A DNA stretch of 59,322 bases from Prochlorococcus sp. AG-459-B06 (GTDB lineage: Bacteria > Cyanobacteriota > Cyanobacteriia > PCC-6307 > Cyanobiaceae): assembly GCA_003209475.1 (NCBI GenBank), contig QCQY01000008.1, forward strand, positions 1 through 59,322, written 5' to 3'. The notes under the pieces were generated by a model, which saw nothing but the letters and a program-made list of their open reading frames with translations, made no database searches and was not told where the DNA came from. Positions 7,776 to 19,991 of this stretch are shown here, piece after piece. Position 1 is the stretch's first letter; each line of letters starts with the position of its first letter. A program made the translations under genes and the position numbers.

Positions 7776-7923
7776 AATATATCCTAAAGATAAATTTCAT
7801 AACTTTCATTTAAGTATCTAAACATTCATATAAGTTTTTTAAATGTGTTCATTTTGTAAGAGAACTTATTAATTACTTTCTTTAATTAAAAAGTTTATGC
7901 AAGCTTGAAATATAAACTCTTGA

Positions 7924-9189
<1,266 letters not shown>

Positions 9190-9195
9190 AAGACT

Positions 9196-10767
9196 ATGGA
9201 ATTAACTCTGTGGACATATGAAGGACCACCACATGTTGGTGCGATGAGAATTGCCTCGTCAATGAAAGATATACATTATGTGCTTCATGCCCCTCAAGGA
9301 GATACATATGCTGATCTTCTTTTTACAATGATTGAAAGGAGAGGGCAAAGGCCTCCAGTTACTTATACAACTTTTCAGGCTAGAGATCTAGGAGGAGATA
9401 CAGCAGAATTAGTGAAGAAAAATATTAAGGAAGCCGTAGAACGATTCAAACCAAAAACTCTTCTAGTTGGAGAAAGTTGTACAGCAGAACTAATCCAAGA
9501 CCAACCTGGAGCCCTCGCCAAAGGGATGGGGTTTGATATGCCAATTGTTAATCTTGAATTACCTGCTTATAGCAAGAAAGAAAATTGGGGAGCTTCAGAA
9601 ACCTTTTATCAATTACTAAGAACTCTTTTAAAAGATAAAGCGAGTTCTTCAATAAAAATAAGTCCTCTAAGGTGGAAGGAATTAGGTAGGCGACCAAAAG
9701 TTAATATACTTGGCCCCTCATTGCTGGGATTTAGATGTAGGGATGATGTTATCGAAATCCAACGTATACTTTCAGAACAAGGAATAGATACAAACGTTGT
9801 TGCTCCATTAGGTGCTAGTCCTGATGATATTGAAAGGCTAATTGATGCTGAAATAAATATCTGTCTTTATCAAGAAATTGCTGAAACCTCATGTGAGTGG
9901 CTTAAACGGAACTTCGGAATGGAATATACAAATACAATTCCTATTGGAATAAAAAATACAATTAAATTTGTAAATGAAGTTCATAAAAAATTAGATCTTC
10001 CTTTGACGAATAAAAAAGAATTAGAAAATAAATCAAAACTTCCTTGGTACTCAAAATCAGTTGACTCAAATTATCTAACTGGCAAAAGAGTTTTTATTTT
10101 TGGTGATGGAACACATGCAATTGCAGCAGCCAAAATTGCTAAGGAAGAATTGGGCTTTGAAGTAGTTGGCCTTGGAACATACAGCAGGGAGATGGCTAGG
10201 CAAGTAAGGGCTACTGCAAAAGAATTAAATGTAGAAGCTTTAATTACTAATAATTATTTAGAAGTAGAAGTTGCTATGAAGAAAGCCTCTCCTGAACTAG
10301 TTTTAGGGACCCAAATGGAAAGGCATAGTGCAAAAAGACTCGGCATACCATGCTCAGTAATTAGTACTCCAATGCATGTTCAAGATGTTCCTGCAAGATA
10401 CAGCCCTCAAATGGGATGGGAAGGAGCAAATGTGATTTTTGATGACTGGGTACATCCCCTAATGATGGGTCTAGAAGAGCATCTTATTGATATGTTCAAA
10501 CATGACTTTGAGTTTGTTGATGGTCATCAAAGCCATTTAGGGCATACAGCGACAAACACAGAGGACTTTTTAAAGACTGACGAAAAAAAAGAAAAAAATA
10601 ATAAAGAAGGAATTATCTGGACTGAATCTGGTAGAGCGGAATTAACAAAAGTTCCATTTTTTGTAAGAGGTAAAGTTAAAACAAATACCGAAAAATACGC
10701 AATCTCTAAGGGAATTCCAGAGATAAGTGATGAAACTCTTTATGATGCTAAAGCATATTTCAGTTAA
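9196..10767 (+). CDS. chlB: Light-independent protochlorophyllide reductase subunit B
   Basis: ChlB is the second subunit of the DPOR NB component. The 523-residue protein begins [16 protein letters not shown]. Asp36 (APQGDTYAD) and Cys95 (GESCTAELI) match the unusual Asp ligand and the Cys ligand that ChlB adds to the three ChlN cysteines. The C-terminal domain (about 470-523, [14 protein letters not shown]) is the usual small DPOR-specific domain. A 189-base spacer to chlL contains three ACATATT direct repeats. Confidence 0.97.
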   Translation: MELTLWTYEGPPHVGAMRIASSMKDIHYVLHAPQGDTYADLLFTMIERRGQRPPVTYTTFQARDLGGDTAELVKKNIKEAVERFKPKTLLVGESCTAELIQDQPGALAKGMGFDMPIVNLELPAYSKKENWGASETFYQLLRTLLKDKASSSIKISPLRWKELGRRPKVNILGPSLLGFRCRDDVIEIQRILSEQGIDTNVVAPLGASPDDIERLIDAEINICLYQEIAETSCEWLKRNFGMEYTNTIPIGIKNTIKFVNEVHKKLDLPLTNKKELENKSKLPWYSKSVDSNYLTGKRVFIFGDGTHAIAAAKIAKEELGFEVVGLGTYSREMARQVRATAKELNVEALITNNYLEVEVAMKKASPELVLGTQMERHSAKRLGIPCSVISTPMHVQDVPARYSPQMGWEGANVIFDDWVHPLMMGLEEHLIDMFKHDFEFVDGHQSHLGHTATNTEDFLKTDEKKEKNNKEGIIWTESGRAELTKVPFFVRGKVKTNTEKYAISKGIPEISDETLYDAKAYFS

Positions 10768-10850
10768 TTTTTACTAATAAACTATAATTAAGACATGAGT
10801 ATTTTCACCCAAAATCCAATAAATATTATCCCAAAAATTCAGTTATAAGA

Positions 10851-10903
10851 ACATATTTCCTACTTTTAATACAATTAAATACATATTTGTTTAGAAACAT
10901 ATT
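10851..10903. promoter_or_regulatory. Three ACATATT direct repeats upstream of chlL
   Basis: ACATATT occurs at 10851, 10881 and 10897 in the chlB-chlL spacer, 54-106 bases before the chlL start. The spacing (30 and 16 bases) is only roughly helical. In such AT-rich DNA chance cannot be excluded. If real they would be binding sites for a chlL regulator. Confidence 0.25.
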
Positions 10904-10956
10904 CCATGTGTATTTACGCTGCAAGAATATAAATAATGATGAGTTTTTAGCTTTAA

Positions 10957-11844
<888 letters not shown>

Positions 11845-11850
11845 TCTTAG

Positions 11851-12855
11851 TTAATCTAATCCAACCAATTGGCTTGTTAGATCATAAGTTTGTTGAGAAG
11901 TCTTCGTATCAATTATTCTTTTTGACAACTTTTGAGAAAATGCTTTTCTACCAGTTTTTTGACGATTTCCCCAGCTCCAATGGACTGATGGTTTAGCAAA
12001 TTCTTCGTAAGTTGCTACTTGAGCGACTCTCTCTCCTGCCAATCTTTGTGAAACATATCCTTTTGTTATGAATTTCTGAAATATAGGAAAGAGAAATCTA
12101 AATAACCAAGGCGTATCTCTAAAAAGTTTTGTATCAGCAACACATCCAGGATATAGAGAATTTACAATAATTTTCTCTTCAGGATATCTTTTTGATAATT
12201 CCTGAACGGTCACCATATTGCAAAGTTTACTATCCTTATAAGCCTTACCAGGTTTGAATTTCTTTCCATTCGCCATACTTATTGGAGATAAAAAACCATT
12301 TTTGAATCCAGACAAATCTCCCAAATCAGCTGGGGCAGGGATGGGGATCCTTCCTCCAAGTTCTGAATAATTAGCAGTAACAGTGCCTAATACTGTAATC
12401 CTTGGCTTGAATAAAGTAGATTTTCCATTTAAAACAATTTCTCTTTCTGAAGATAAAATATTTTCAAAAAGAAGGTTAATCATAAGAAAGTGGCCAAAGT
12501 GATTTACTGCCATAGAGTTTTCAAACCCCTGAGGAGACCTTTCAGGTCTCTTTAGTCTCGGTTTATAAACTGCTGCATTACAAATAAGAGAATTTATTGG
12601 CTTTTTAAATCTTTCTAATATTTCATCGCAACCTTTTCTCACATCATCCAAGTTAGAAAGATCTATTTCTATAAAGTGAACATTTTCAACTTCCTCTTTT
12701 GTCAAGGATTCCTCAGCAATTTTTATAGCTCTTTTATTTGATCGATTAACAGCTATAACCTCCCATCCAAATCTTAAAAGAGGTTTTAGAGTATTTAATC
12801 CAACTCCTGAAGTTGTTCCTGTTATAAGGACTAAACCCTTAATGTTCTTACTCAC
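11851..12855 (-). CDS. por: Light-dependent protochlorophyllide oxidoreductase
   Basis: LPOR reduces protochlorophyllide with NADPH using light. It is a short-chain dehydrogenase with TGTTSGVGL for NADPH binding, CNAAVY, and the catalytic YKDSK pair, followed by SLYPGCVAD and GYVSQRLAGERVAQV. The frame is open to an ATG at 12918 (355 residues), but the GTG at 12855 gives MSKNIKGLVLITG and 334 residues, the usual cyanobacterial length, so I chose GTG. The ATG version would also overlap the upstream small gene. Together with chlLNB, both light-dependent and dark enzymes for the same step lie within 5 kb. Confidence 0.93.
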   Translation of the reverse strand: MSKNIKGLVLITGTTSGVGLNTLKPLLRFGWEVIAVNRSNKRAIKIAEESLTKEEVENVHFIEIDLSNLDDVRKGCDEILERFKKPINSLICNAAVYKPRLKRPERSPQGFENSMAVNHFGHFLMINLLFENILSSEREIVLNGKSTLFKPRITVLGTVTANYSELGGRIPIPAPADLGDLSGFKNGFLSPISMANGKKFKPGKAYKDSKLCNMVTVQELSKRYPEEKIIVNSLYPGCVADTKLFRDTPWLFRFLFPIFQKFITKGYVSQRLAGERVAQVATYEEFAKPSVHWSWGNRQKTGRKAFSQKLSKRIIDTKTSQQTYDLTSQLVGLD

Positions 12856-12908
12856 TAGATAATTTTGAATAGAAAAATGAGAAATAGAATGATTCAAGGT
12901 CATTCTTT

Positions 12909-13289
12909 TCAACGCCATATTACCCTGATAATGTCCCTAGAAATTATTTGATCCTGATCCTTCATAAATCTTTGCTCACCATCAGAAGAGAATAAATCAT
13001 CAAACTTACTTGTTAAAACATTAAATCTATATTTTTCGTATAAAAATGAGTCTTCAATCTCCCTTAATCTGGTCGACCTTACTTTGGAACTATAGCCAAG
13101 TTTAAAGAGGCTTATTATTGCCAAAAGGGAAAAGCTAATTTTTATAATTAAAAAAATTAATAATACAAAATTATCCTGTTTCTGTTGTCTTTTAATAAAT
13201 AAAAACCCTAAATATTTTTTTTGAAAAATACTATTTTTATAAAAAGATTTTGACAAATTAAGTACTAGATATTTTACTGAATAAATCAA
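12909..13289 (-). CDS. Small single-pass membrane protein, unknown function
   Basis: A 126-residue reading frame from TTG at 13289. The conserved-looking part is the C-terminal two thirds: one hydrophobic segment (VLLIFLIIKISFSLLAIISLF, about 41-62) followed by a charged helix (RSTRLREIEDSFLYEKYRF) and the end QRFMKDQDQIISRDIIRVIWR. The first 40 residues are Lys/Phe-rich and may not be translated; a TTG at codon 12 is an alternative. It lies between psaM and por on the same strand. The short-TM-plus-coiled-coil layout resembles small scaffold proteins, but I do not recognise the family. Confidence 0.7.
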   Translation of the reverse strand: MIYSVKYLVLNLSKSFYKNSIFQKKYLGFLFIKRQQKQDNFVLLIFLIIKISFSLLAIISLFKLGYSSKVRSTRLREIEDSFLYEKYRFNVLTSKFDDLFSSDGEQRFMKDQDQIISRDIIRVIWR

Positions 13290-13340
13290 TTCAGTCTTAC
13301 TATATTATTACCTTATAAAGGTTAAATTTTCTAATAAACT

Positions 13341-13445
13341 CTAGTTCCTTCCTAAACTAATTCCTAGTCTTAGTGCTAAAACTCCTGCATGTATAACAAC
13401 TATGAGGCTTAATGCAATAAGGTTTATTGTTTGAGTTGGCTCCAT
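13341..13445 (-). CDS. psaM: Photosystem I subunit XII (PsaM)
   Basis: A 34-residue protein translated by hand: [17 protein letters not shown] followed by the end [12 protein letters not shown]. This is the single transmembrane helix subunit PsaM, which helps photosystem I trimerise at the thylakoid membrane. The ATG is at 13443-13445 and the TAG at 13341-13343. A small TCTCC/GGAGA hairpin (13468-13487) lies just upstream on the same strand and would be in the leader. It is monocistronic or read with the small membrane gene and por downstream. Confidence 0.95.
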   Translation of the reverse strand: MEPTQTINLIALSLIVVIHAGVLALRLGISLGRN

Positions 13446-13545
13446 GGTAAAAAATTATTTTCTATATTCTCCACCGAAAAGAGGAGATTTGAAACACTAT
13501 TACAAAATGATGTTACGTAATTAACAAATTGAAAGAAAAAATTAA

Positions 13546-14274
13546 TTGAAAATTATCATAAATAAAATTACAAAGTTAATTTTGGGAATAGAAAATCAGG
13601 CTTTAATTTTTTCGACAAATAATTTACCTGGATTTGATCAAATGGCTTTAGATTTAAATTCTTTAGATCAGACGATTTCGAATCCTGAAATAATTCTCAC
13701 ATTGAGGTTCTACTATTGGACTGGTGATTGGCTTTCAATTGGCTATCACCAAAAGGAAATTCCTCTTCACTGGAAAAATTTATTATCAAATGGAGAAATT
13801 AATATTGTTAGACGTCCCTCTGGAGGGGGAGCTGTTCTGCATTCAGGAGGCATAACATATGCATTAACATTTAAAAAAACCTTCTATAAAGTCTTAAGTT
13901 ATGAAATGGTTAATAATTGGTTAATTAAAAGTTTTAGAGAATTAGGTCTAAACTTACAATATGGTAATTCACAAAAATCAAGCATTAAAACAAATTGTTT
14001 TGGGACTTCATTAATTTCTGATTTAGTTGATCAGGATGGGTTTAAGAGAATAGGTAGTGCCCAATTTCGTAAAAAAGGTGCATTCCTTCAACATGGAGAG
14101 ATTCAAACAAATCCTCCAAGAGATTTGTGGTTCAAATTATTCAAAGAAGAAGCTCCACCAAAAGTAAATTTAAAACTAACAAATGATGAAATAGTTCAAT
14201 ATTTGAGAAATTCATTCCTGAAAAATAAATCAAATATAAATTTCAAAAATATTGCAATAGATAATAATAAATAG
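13546..14274 (+). CDS. Biotin/lipoate A/B ligase family protein
   Basis: Putative lipoate-protein ligase (LplA-like) or octanoyltransferase of 242 residues. The family signature RRPSGGGAVLHSGGITYAL (about 88-106) forms the lipoyl-AMP binding loop, and IGSAQFRKKGAFLQHGEIQ (about 164-182) supplies the conserved Lys region. The LNLIP-type N-terminus (NNLPGFDQMALDLNSLD, 25-41) shows the protein must start upstream of Met33, so I accept TTG at 13546, though another TTG lies further in. It would attach lipoate or octanoate to 2-oxoacid dehydrogenases or GcvH. No biotin ligase features are visible. Confidence 0.85.
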   Translation: MKIIINKITKLILGIENQALIFSTNNLPGFDQMALDLNSLDQTISNPEIILTLRFYYWTGDWLSIGYHQKEIPLHWKNLLSNGEINIVRRPSGGGAVLHSGGITYALTFKKTFYKVLSYEMVNNWLIKSFRELGLNLQYGNSQKSSIKTNCFGTSLISDLVDQDGFKRIGSAQFRKKGAFLQHGEIQTNPPRDLWFKLFKEEAPPKVNLKLTNDEIVQYLRNSFLKNKSNINFKNIAIDNNK

Positions 14275-14296
14275 AAAATTTTAATGACAAGAATTA

Positions 14297-15520
14297 TTAA
14301 AGATCTCCTTTCTGCTTCATTGAATTAATTATTCTTGGTAATTCAATTCCTAAGGGATAATGATTTTTAAAGTTTAATTTGTTAACAATCTCTGAAGGCA
14401 AATTTAAACCTAATTTATACAATACAAAGTTTCCAATTTTTGACCTATCAATTATTCCCAAAGGGATATCTGCAGCATTGAGAACCAATAAAAAACCTTC
14501 ATTTGTTTCTTCAAGTCTTAATATAGTTCTCCATAATTTTTCATTATGAGATACACTTTCAAAACTATCGATTGGTTTCTTAAAGTTTCCAACAAAGTTC
14601 CGTTCCCATTTTTTCAAGGAAACAGTTTTTAAAATACTCTCATCTACAAAACCAGTCCATCTACCATTATTCGTGACAAAAAAATATTTATCCGATGCAT
14701 CCTTTTTATTTTTTATTAATTTATTAAATTCTGAGAAAGTTGAATCGTATTCGATTTTCCTCAAAGGCTTTAATTTGATCTCAGAAACTTTACTAAATTT
14801 GAGTATGTTTTCAATTTTAAAGAATTGACTTTCAGATTTTGAAGAATTAACTCCAAACAAGCCCAAAAAAGAAAGAACAAAACCAAAGTAAAAGTTAAAT
14901 CTAAACAAACAAACTATCCCAAAAAATAAAACAAAAAAAGATAATAATAAATTTACTTTATTGAGGAAATTTCTTCCTTTATTTTTACTCCCAGAGAAAT
15001 GCCAAATAATACTTTTTAATAAATTTCCCCCATCTAAAGAACCAATTGGAATCAAATTTAAGAAACCGAAGAATAAATTAAATATGCCTACTCTAGAAAT
15101 TACATTAACTGCTATTTGTTCTTGAGATGCACTGTAGTTACTAATTAAAAATAGGATAGATGCTGTACCGAAACATAAAAGAGGTCTAACAATTGCAATT
15201 TTTATATTACCTAAAGCAGTTTGACAATACTTTTCTATTTGTAAAATTGCTCCTAGAAAATAAAAAGTAATTTTTTTTATTTTTACACCCTGATTAAGTG
15301 AAACAAAAGTATGAAAAACCTCATGAAAAATAATTGAAGATAATAAGAAAAAAGAAGTTAAAAATCCTATAATCCAAGATTCTCTAATATTGTAAATATC
15401 GCCTGAAGTTAAATTAACCTGATTACTTATACTCCATGAGAATAAAAAGAGAATAGCAAACCAATAAGGATGCACTTTAAAGGGAATTCCCCATATTTTA
15501 AAAATTTGCCAACTTCTCAA
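14297..15520 (-). CDS. Site-2-type M50 metalloprotease with C-terminal CBS-like region
   Basis: Intramembrane zinc protease of the SpoIVFB/RseP type, 407 residues. His66-Glu67-x-x-His70 (FHEVFH) is the zinc site and LDGG at 162-165 supplies the third ligand. About four to six hydrophobic segments lie between residues 20 and 225. The C-terminal half (about 240-380) resembles two CBS domains (DSTFSEFNKLI, GRWTGFVDES, IPLGIIDRSKI), as in other cyanobacterial M50 proteases that sense ligands. TTG start MRSWQIFKIWGIPF. It is divergent from trpF across 55 bases. The substrate is unknown; cleavage of a membrane-bound anti-sigma or regulator is the usual role. Confidence 0.88.
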   Translation of the reverse strand: MRSWQIFKIWGIPFKVHPYWFAILFLFSWSISNQVNLTSGDIYNIRESWIIGFLTSFFLLSSIIFHEVFHTFVSLNQGVKIKKITFYFLGAILQIEKYCQTALGNIKIAIVRPLLCFGTASILFLISNYSASQEQIAVNVISRVGIFNLFFGFLNLIPIGSLDGGNLLKSIIWHFSGSKNKGRNFLNKVNLLLSFFVLFFGIVCLFRFNFYFGFVLSFLGLFGVNSSKSESQFFKIENILKFSKVSEIKLKPLRKIEYDSTFSEFNKLIKNKKDASDKYFFVTNNGRWTGFVDESILKTVSLKKWERNFVGNFKKPIDSFESVSHNEKLWRTILRLEETNEGFLLVLNAADIPLGIIDRSKIGNFVLYKLGLNLPSEIVNKLNFKNHYPLGIELPRIINSMKQKGDL

Positions 15521-15575
15521 AAATAATCTCCGCTATATTTAGCAATAATATTAATTTTACATAAAGGCTAATTAT

Positions 15576-16232
15576 ATGCCCAAGAGTAATACTTTAATTA
15601 AAATTTGTGGCCTAACGTCAGAGGAACAAGCTCTTCAAGTTGCAAAATTAGGAGCGCATGCTATTGGCATTATTTCAGTGGAAGAGTCACCAAGATATAT
15701 ATCAGCTGAAATTAAGAAAAATATTTTTACAGCCTTAGAAAGGTTGTACCCAAAAATCGAAAGAGTTTCGGTTGTACAAAATTGCCCAATAGACTTAATT
15801 ATTAAAAATTTCTTAGGAAACCCAAGCGAAACTATCATTCAACTACATGGAGATGAAGATATTGATTATTGCAAAAAAATAAGGGAAAAAATTCCCAATA
15901 TTGGCCTATGGAAGGCTTTCAGAATAAAAACGGAAAAGGACATAGATAAAATAAAACCTTTTGAGGATTTTGTAGATGCGATACTACTTGATTCTTGGAA
16001 TAAAGAAACTTATGGAGGTTCAGGGAAAAAAATAAATTCTATTTATTTAAAGAATTTGCAATTTAGCAAACCATGGTGGTTGGCAGGTGGAATATCTATT
16101 GAAGGGATTGATGAAATCCTTACTGACTTGAAACCAGATGGATTAGATATCTCAAGTAGTATTGAAATATCTCCAGGATTAAAGGATATTAAAAAAACAG
16201 AGGATCTTTTTAAGTTTTTAAAAAGAAATTAG
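15576..16232 (+). CDS. trpF: Phosphoribosylanthranilate isomerase
   Basis: Third step of tryptophan synthesis from chorismate: Amadori rearrangement of PRA to CdRP. A (beta/alpha)8 barrel of 218 residues with the catalytic Cys in KICGLTS at the N-terminus, VVQNCP, QLHGDED, the catalytic Asp in AILLDSW, and the phosphate-binding WLAGGIS and GLDISSSIE loops near the C-terminus. ATG start MPKSNTLIKICG. Its stop codon overlaps the convergent folE stop by 4 bases. Confidence 0.96.
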   Translation: MPKSNTLIKICGLTSEEQALQVAKLGAHAIGIISVEESPRYISAEIKKNIFTALERLYPKIERVSVVQNCPIDLIIKNFLGNPSETIIQLHGDEDIDYCKKIREKIPNIGLWKAFRIKTEKDIDKIKPFEDFVDAILLDSWNKETYGGSGKKINSIYLKNLQFSKPWWLAGGISIEGIDEILTDLKPDGLDISSSIEISPGLKDIKKTEDLFKFLKRN

Positions 16233-16969
16233 TAATTATTAGTAGCGGACTGCTGTTTTACAAGCTCAAAAAATTCTTGTTTTAAACTTAAATCGTGTCT
16301 AAAATCACCTCTAACCACAGAATTAATCATACTTGTGTTTGGTTCTTTGACTCCCCTCCACTTCATACAATAATGTTGAGCCTTTACAATAATGCCTAAA
16401 CCTTTAGGTTCACAAAGTTTTTCAATTTCATCTGCAAGTATCATTACGGCTTCTTCCTGAATATGAGGCCTTGAAAAAACCCAATCAGCAACTCTCGCAA
16501 ATTTTGAAAGTCCTATGACTTTATTTCCAGGTTTAATACCTATCCAACAGTCTCCTAGAATTGGTACTAAGTGATGTGAACATGCAGATCTGACCGAAAT
16601 TGGACCAACTGTATAAATTTCATCAAGATTCTTGTCGTTAGGGAAACTTGTAACTTTAGGTTGTTCATGATATCTGCCTTTAAAAACTTCATTTAAATAC
16701 ATTTTTGAAACTCTTTCAGCAGTTTCTTGAGTATTATGATCATTTTCAACATCTATTACGAGGGACTTTAGTAAGTCTTTAACTCTTGAAGCTACTTCTT
16801 TTTCTAAAATTTCTAATTCACCAGGATTTATAAAATCGGAAATATTATCGTTAGCACTAAATCTTGTCCCAGAATTCTTAATTCTGTCTCTTATAATTTC
16901 AGATATTAGTTTATTAGTAATCTGGTCGTCAAAGTTTCTAATATTATCGTTGGGTAATGTAGAGGTCAT
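16229..16969 (-). CDS. folE: GTP cyclohydrolase I (type IA)
   Basis: Makes dihydroneopterin triphosphate from GTP for folate and other pterins. 246 residues, with an N-terminal extension of about 50. The zinc ligands are visible in SACSHHLVPILGDCW and in QHYCMKWRGV. GLSKFARVADWVFSRPHIQE is the typical helix. It is the zinc-dependent IA form. ATG start MTSTLPNDNIRN. A 153-base AT-rich spacer separates it from the upstream dehydrogenase gene and holds nothing I recognise. A pterin-4a-carbinolamine dehydratase gene (57954) is the other pterin gene here. Confidence 0.96.
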   Translation of the reverse strand: MTSTLPNDNIRNFDDQITNKLISEIIRDRIKNSGTRFSANDNISDFINPGELEILEKEVASRVKDLLKSLVIDVENDHNTQETAERVSKMYLNEVFKGRYHEQPKVTSFPNDKNLDEIYTVGPISVRSACSHHLVPILGDCWIGIKPGNKVIGLSKFARVADWVFSRPHIQEEAVMILADEIEKLCEPKGLGIIVKAQHYCMKWRGVKEPNTSMINSVVRGDFRHDLSLKQEFFELVKQQSATNNY

Positions 16970-17122
16970 AAAATTCTTAACAGAAAATTGTATGCAACTT
17001 AATTTACTGTATCTTCTAAAAGCTTAATTGCTAATATACTATATCACATTCTCTTGTTTAATCGGGTTCAAATAGCACTAAAAAAAATCACTGTTTTAAG
17101 ATTAGTAAGATAAACAGAATGT

Positions 17123-17830
17123 TTAAAAGGCTCCACCAGAAGGCATTAAAGTCAAGTCTTCGATCAATTGTGATTCAGGTTTTTGAGCCATGTAGAGAAT
17201 AGTTTCTGATACCTCGTTTGAGGAGAGCATAGAAGTTCTATCATAATTAGAATTGATTGATTCGGAGTCCCAAAGAGGAGTATTTACTGAACCAAGAGTT
17301 ATTGTGCACGCTCTTATTGAATTTGATCTCTCCTCCTCCCTCAAGCATTTAGTGAACATAGCTAGTGCAGACTTTGAAACACAATAAGCTCCCCATTGAG
17401 GGAATGCATTATAAGAGGCATGACTACTAACATTAATAACTAAACCACCATTTTTTCTCATTTGAGGAATTATTGAACTGCAAATTTGAAAAACACTCGT
17501 TAGGTTTGTTCGAATAGTTTTTTCCCATTGATCTAATTCCATTTCAACTAAAGGACCATTAAATGCGCAACCGGCATTATTTATCAATACTGAAGGGCAC
17601 CCATACTTCTCAATTGCTTCTTTAACACAATGCTCTATTTCTAAAGGGTTAAATAAATCACATTTTACTAGGTTAATTTTTGATTTAGTGGTCAACAGTT
17701 CGCTCTTTAGTTTCTCCATTAGATCCATATTCCTGGAGAGTAAAATTAAATCCCAGCCAGCATTGGCAAAAGTAATTGCGGTAGATCTACCAATACCTTT
17801 CGTAGCACCCGTTATAAAAGCTAGTTTCAA
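17123..17830 (-). CDS. Short-chain dehydrogenase/reductase
   Basis: Classical SDR of unknown substrate, about 235 residues. TGATKGIGRS is the NAD(P) motif, INNAGCAF the NNAG motif, and NVSS with YCVSK the catalytic Ser and Tyr-x-x-x-Lys. I chose the TTG at 17830 (giving MKLAFITGATKG), one base after the accA stop, since SDRs usually begin just before this strand; the frame is open to a TTG at 17872 that would overlap accA by 41 bases. It follows accA in the AAR-accA run, so a fatty-acid or related oxidoreductase role is possible. The residues do not allow a FabG assignment. Confidence 0.88.
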   Translation of the reverse strand: MKLAFITGATKGIGRSTAITFANAGWDLILLSRNMDLMEKLKSELLTTKSKINLVKCDLFNPLEIEHCVKEAIEKYGCPSVLINNAGCAFNGPLVEMELDQWEKTIRTNLTSVFQICSSIIPQMRKNGGLVINVSSHASYNAFPQWGAYCVSKSALAMFTKCLREEERSNSIRACTITLGSVNTPLWDSESINSNYDRTSMLSSNEVSETILYMAQKPESQLIEDLTLMPSGGAF

Positions 17831-17831
17831 T

Positions 17832-18839
17832 TTATTCGGTTTTTTGGGGGATTTCACTATAAATCTCTTCAATATTATTCGCTTCTATAAATTTACCCAA
17901 AACCCTAAACTTTTTGTATCTTTCCTCAATTAATTCGTCTTCAGGCATTTGCAGTAAAGCATTAAGGTGTTTCTCAATAGCCTCTTTTAGTGTGTTGCCA
18001 GCATCTAAAGGAGCCCAATTATTCCCACCAGAAGGTTCTGGCAATACCTCATCTATTATCCCTAATTTAAGTAAATCTTTACCTGTAATTTTAAGTGCTG
18101 ATGCAGCTTCTGGTGCCTTCGCAGCATCTCTCCATAAAATTGATGCACATGCTTCCGGACTCGCAACTGTGTAAACACTGTGTTCAAACATTAGTAACCT
18201 ATCGGCAACACCTATTCCAAGTGCACCTCCTGAACCTCCTTCTCCAATGACAGTAGCGACAATTGGAACTTTCAATCCAAACATCTCTCGAAGGTTTCTT
18301 GCAATCGCCTCCCCTTGACCTTGTTCTTCAGCTTTTAGACCAGCATAAGCTCCAGGAGTATCAATAAATGTAAGAATTGGCAAAGAGAATCTATTTGCAT
18401 GCTGCATTAATCTAAGAGCTTTTCTGTAACCTCCTGGTTTTGCCATCCCAAAGTTTCTCACTACATTTTCTTTTGTGTCCCTACCTTTCTGGTGCCCTAT
18501 CATCAAAACTGGTCTATTATTTATCGAACCTATCCCCCCAATTAGTGCCATATCATCGCCACCATTTCTGTCTCCATGTAATTCGATCCAGTCATCACAA
18601 AACATTTGAACAAAATCCAAAGTACTTGGTCTTTGAGGATGTCTAGCTACCTGAATCTTTTGAGCAGGGGTGAGGGATTTAAATATTTCTTCTCTTCTCC
18701 TAGCTGCTAAGGTTTCAAGCTGTAGAAGCTGTTGACTAACATCTACCTCTGAATCTCGAGCTAATTCTTTAATTTGCTCTATCTGCTTCTCAAGTTCAAC
18801 AAGAGGCTTTTCAAAATCAAGAAGGTAACGTTTAGCCAT
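17832..18839 (-). CDS. accA: Acetyl-CoA carboxylase carboxyltransferase subunit alpha
   Basis: Alpha subunit of the carboxyltransferase that transfers CO2 from biotin to acetyl-CoA, the first committed step of fatty acid synthesis. 335 residues. Family landmarks are [18 protein letters not shown] at the N-terminus, [54 protein letters not shown] and [17 protein letters not shown]. It lies 3 bases after the acyl-ACP reductase gene, an arrangement known in many cyanobacteria. ATG start [10 protein letters not shown]. Confidence 0.97.
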   Translation of the reverse strand: MAKRYLLDFEKPLVELEKQIEQIKELARDSEVDVSQQLLQLETLAARRREEIFKSLTPAQKIQVARHPQRPSTLDFVQMFCDDWIELHGDRNGGDDMALIGGIGSINNRPVLMIGHQKGRDTKENVVRNFGMAKPGGYRKALRLMQHANRFSLPILTFIDTPGAYAGLKAEEQGQGEAIARNLREMFGLKVPIVATVIGEGGSGGALGIGVADRLLMFEHSVYTVASPEACASILWRDAAKAPEAASALKITGKDLLKLGIIDEVLPEPSGGNNWAPLDAGNTLKEAIEKHLNALLQMPEDELIEERYKKFRVLGKFIEANNIEEIYSEIPQKTE

Positions 18840-18842
18840 AAT

Positions 18843-19883
18843 TTAGACAGTTAATACTTTAGGCTGCTTATCAAGTCCAATGGCGGAAAAACCATGCTTT
18901 AAAGAAGCTGCTCCAATAAATTCCATCTTTTCAAGAGAAATGTTATTTCTTCCCCAACTAAAATTTGTATGACACTTTTCAAATTCTAAAATCATAGCTT
19001 CTGCAAAACAAGCAAACATTTCTCGCTGAGGGTTTTGCATTTCTGCAAGTTCCATCATATTCCAACCAATATCATTGAAAAACTCTACTATACCTCCTTT
19101 TAAAACATGAATATTTTCACCCTGAAATTTCTCATCAAGATTTTTGGGGTATCCACCATCAATCATTAAACATGGTTTTTTTAAGTTATCAGTATCAATT
19201 TCAATAGTTTTAGGCATACTTGCAACCCATACAACAATATCTGCCTGAGGCAATGCCTTATCTAAACTTGTTATGTTGCCACCATCTAATTCTTTTTGTA
19301 AAAGCGCTAGTGGTTCTTGTTGTCTTGCTACCATAAGAAGTTCTGAAATCCCAGTTTTATTGATAAGCCATCTACAAACAGCACTACCAATATCACCTGT
19401 AGCACCAATTACAGCAACAGTTGCTTTTTTAAGGTCTATCCCAATGCGAGGCGCATTTATTTCTAGTTGCTTACAAATAACCCAGGCGGTATGAGTATTG
19501 CCAGTAGTAAACCTTTCCCACTCTAATGAAGTATTTCTAATTTGTTTATGCTGAAGAAGATTAAAATTCTCAAAAATAATAGAAGTGAATCCTCCTAAAG
19601 CGGTAATCTTAATACCTTTTTTCTGAGCTAGTTCCATAGCATTTAGTACTTTTCTTCTAGCCGTTTTAAACCTAGAAAGCATTTCAGGAACAAAGCACGA
19701 ATCTATATAAGAACCTTCAATAGATATTCCAGTAGCACTCTTAACTTCTACATTTTCAACAAGCTGAGGAGGAGCAGTACACCAAACATCCAAGTTGCCA
19801 TCAGCAATATGATCAAAGCCTAGCATCGAAGCTTTTCTTTTTGCATCTTCAAAACTGGTTGAGTGGCCTATTAACCCAAACAT
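18843..19883 (-). CDS. Long-chain acyl-[acyl carrier protein] reductase (AAR)
   Basis: Reduces fatty acyl-ACP to fatty aldehyde with NADPH, the first step of cyanobacterial alkane biosynthesis. 346 residues starting [18 protein letters not shown], which is diagnostic. The Rossmann motif is [13 protein letters not shown] (about 158-170) and the acyl-thioester Cys lies in the [11 protein letters not shown]-type N-terminal region. It sits downstream of the ADO gene, which makes the alkane, and upstream of accA. A hairpin separates it from ADO, so it may have its own promoter or a processed leader. Confidence 0.95.
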   Translation of the reverse strand: MFGLIGHSTSFEDAKRKASMLGFDHIADGNLDVWCTAPPQLVENVEVKSATGISIEGSYIDSCFVPEMLSRFKTARRKVLNAMELAQKKGIKITALGGFTSIIFENFNLLQHKQIRNTSLEWERFTTGNTHTAWVICKQLEINAPRIGIDLKKATVAVIGATGDIGSAVCRWLINKTGISELLMVARQQEPLALLQKELDGGNITSLDKALPQADIVVWVASMPKTIEIDTDNLKKPCLMIDGGYPKNLDEKFQGENIHVLKGGIVEFFNDIGWNMMELAEMQNPQREMFACFAEAMILEFEKCHTNFSWGRNNISLEKMEFIGAASLKHGFSAIGLDKQPKVLTV

Positions 19884-19945
19884 TTAAAGTTTATAAATGG
19901 TTTCTATATGATGTTATGAACAATAGCACAGAGGTCACTACTTAA

Positions 19946-19974
19946 TAAGGATTGCTTAATTATTAAAATCCTTA
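19946..19974 (-). promoter_or_regulatory. Hairpin in the ADO-AAR spacer
   Basis: TAAGGATT (19946-19953) pairs perfectly with AATCCTTA (19967-19974) over 8 bp. It lies 18 bases after the ADO stop, in the 108-base spacer before AAR. No U-run follows on the minus strand, so it may be a processing or 3'-end stabilising element instead of a strong terminator. Confidence 0.4.
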
Positions 19975-19991
19975 ATTAATTGGAAATGTAA

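Noticed and set aside
12856-12918. Longer LPOR start at ATG 12918
   Set aside because: It adds 21 residues not seen in cyanobacterial LPOR and overlaps the upstream gene by 10 bases. The GTG at 12855 fits better, but this is not proved.
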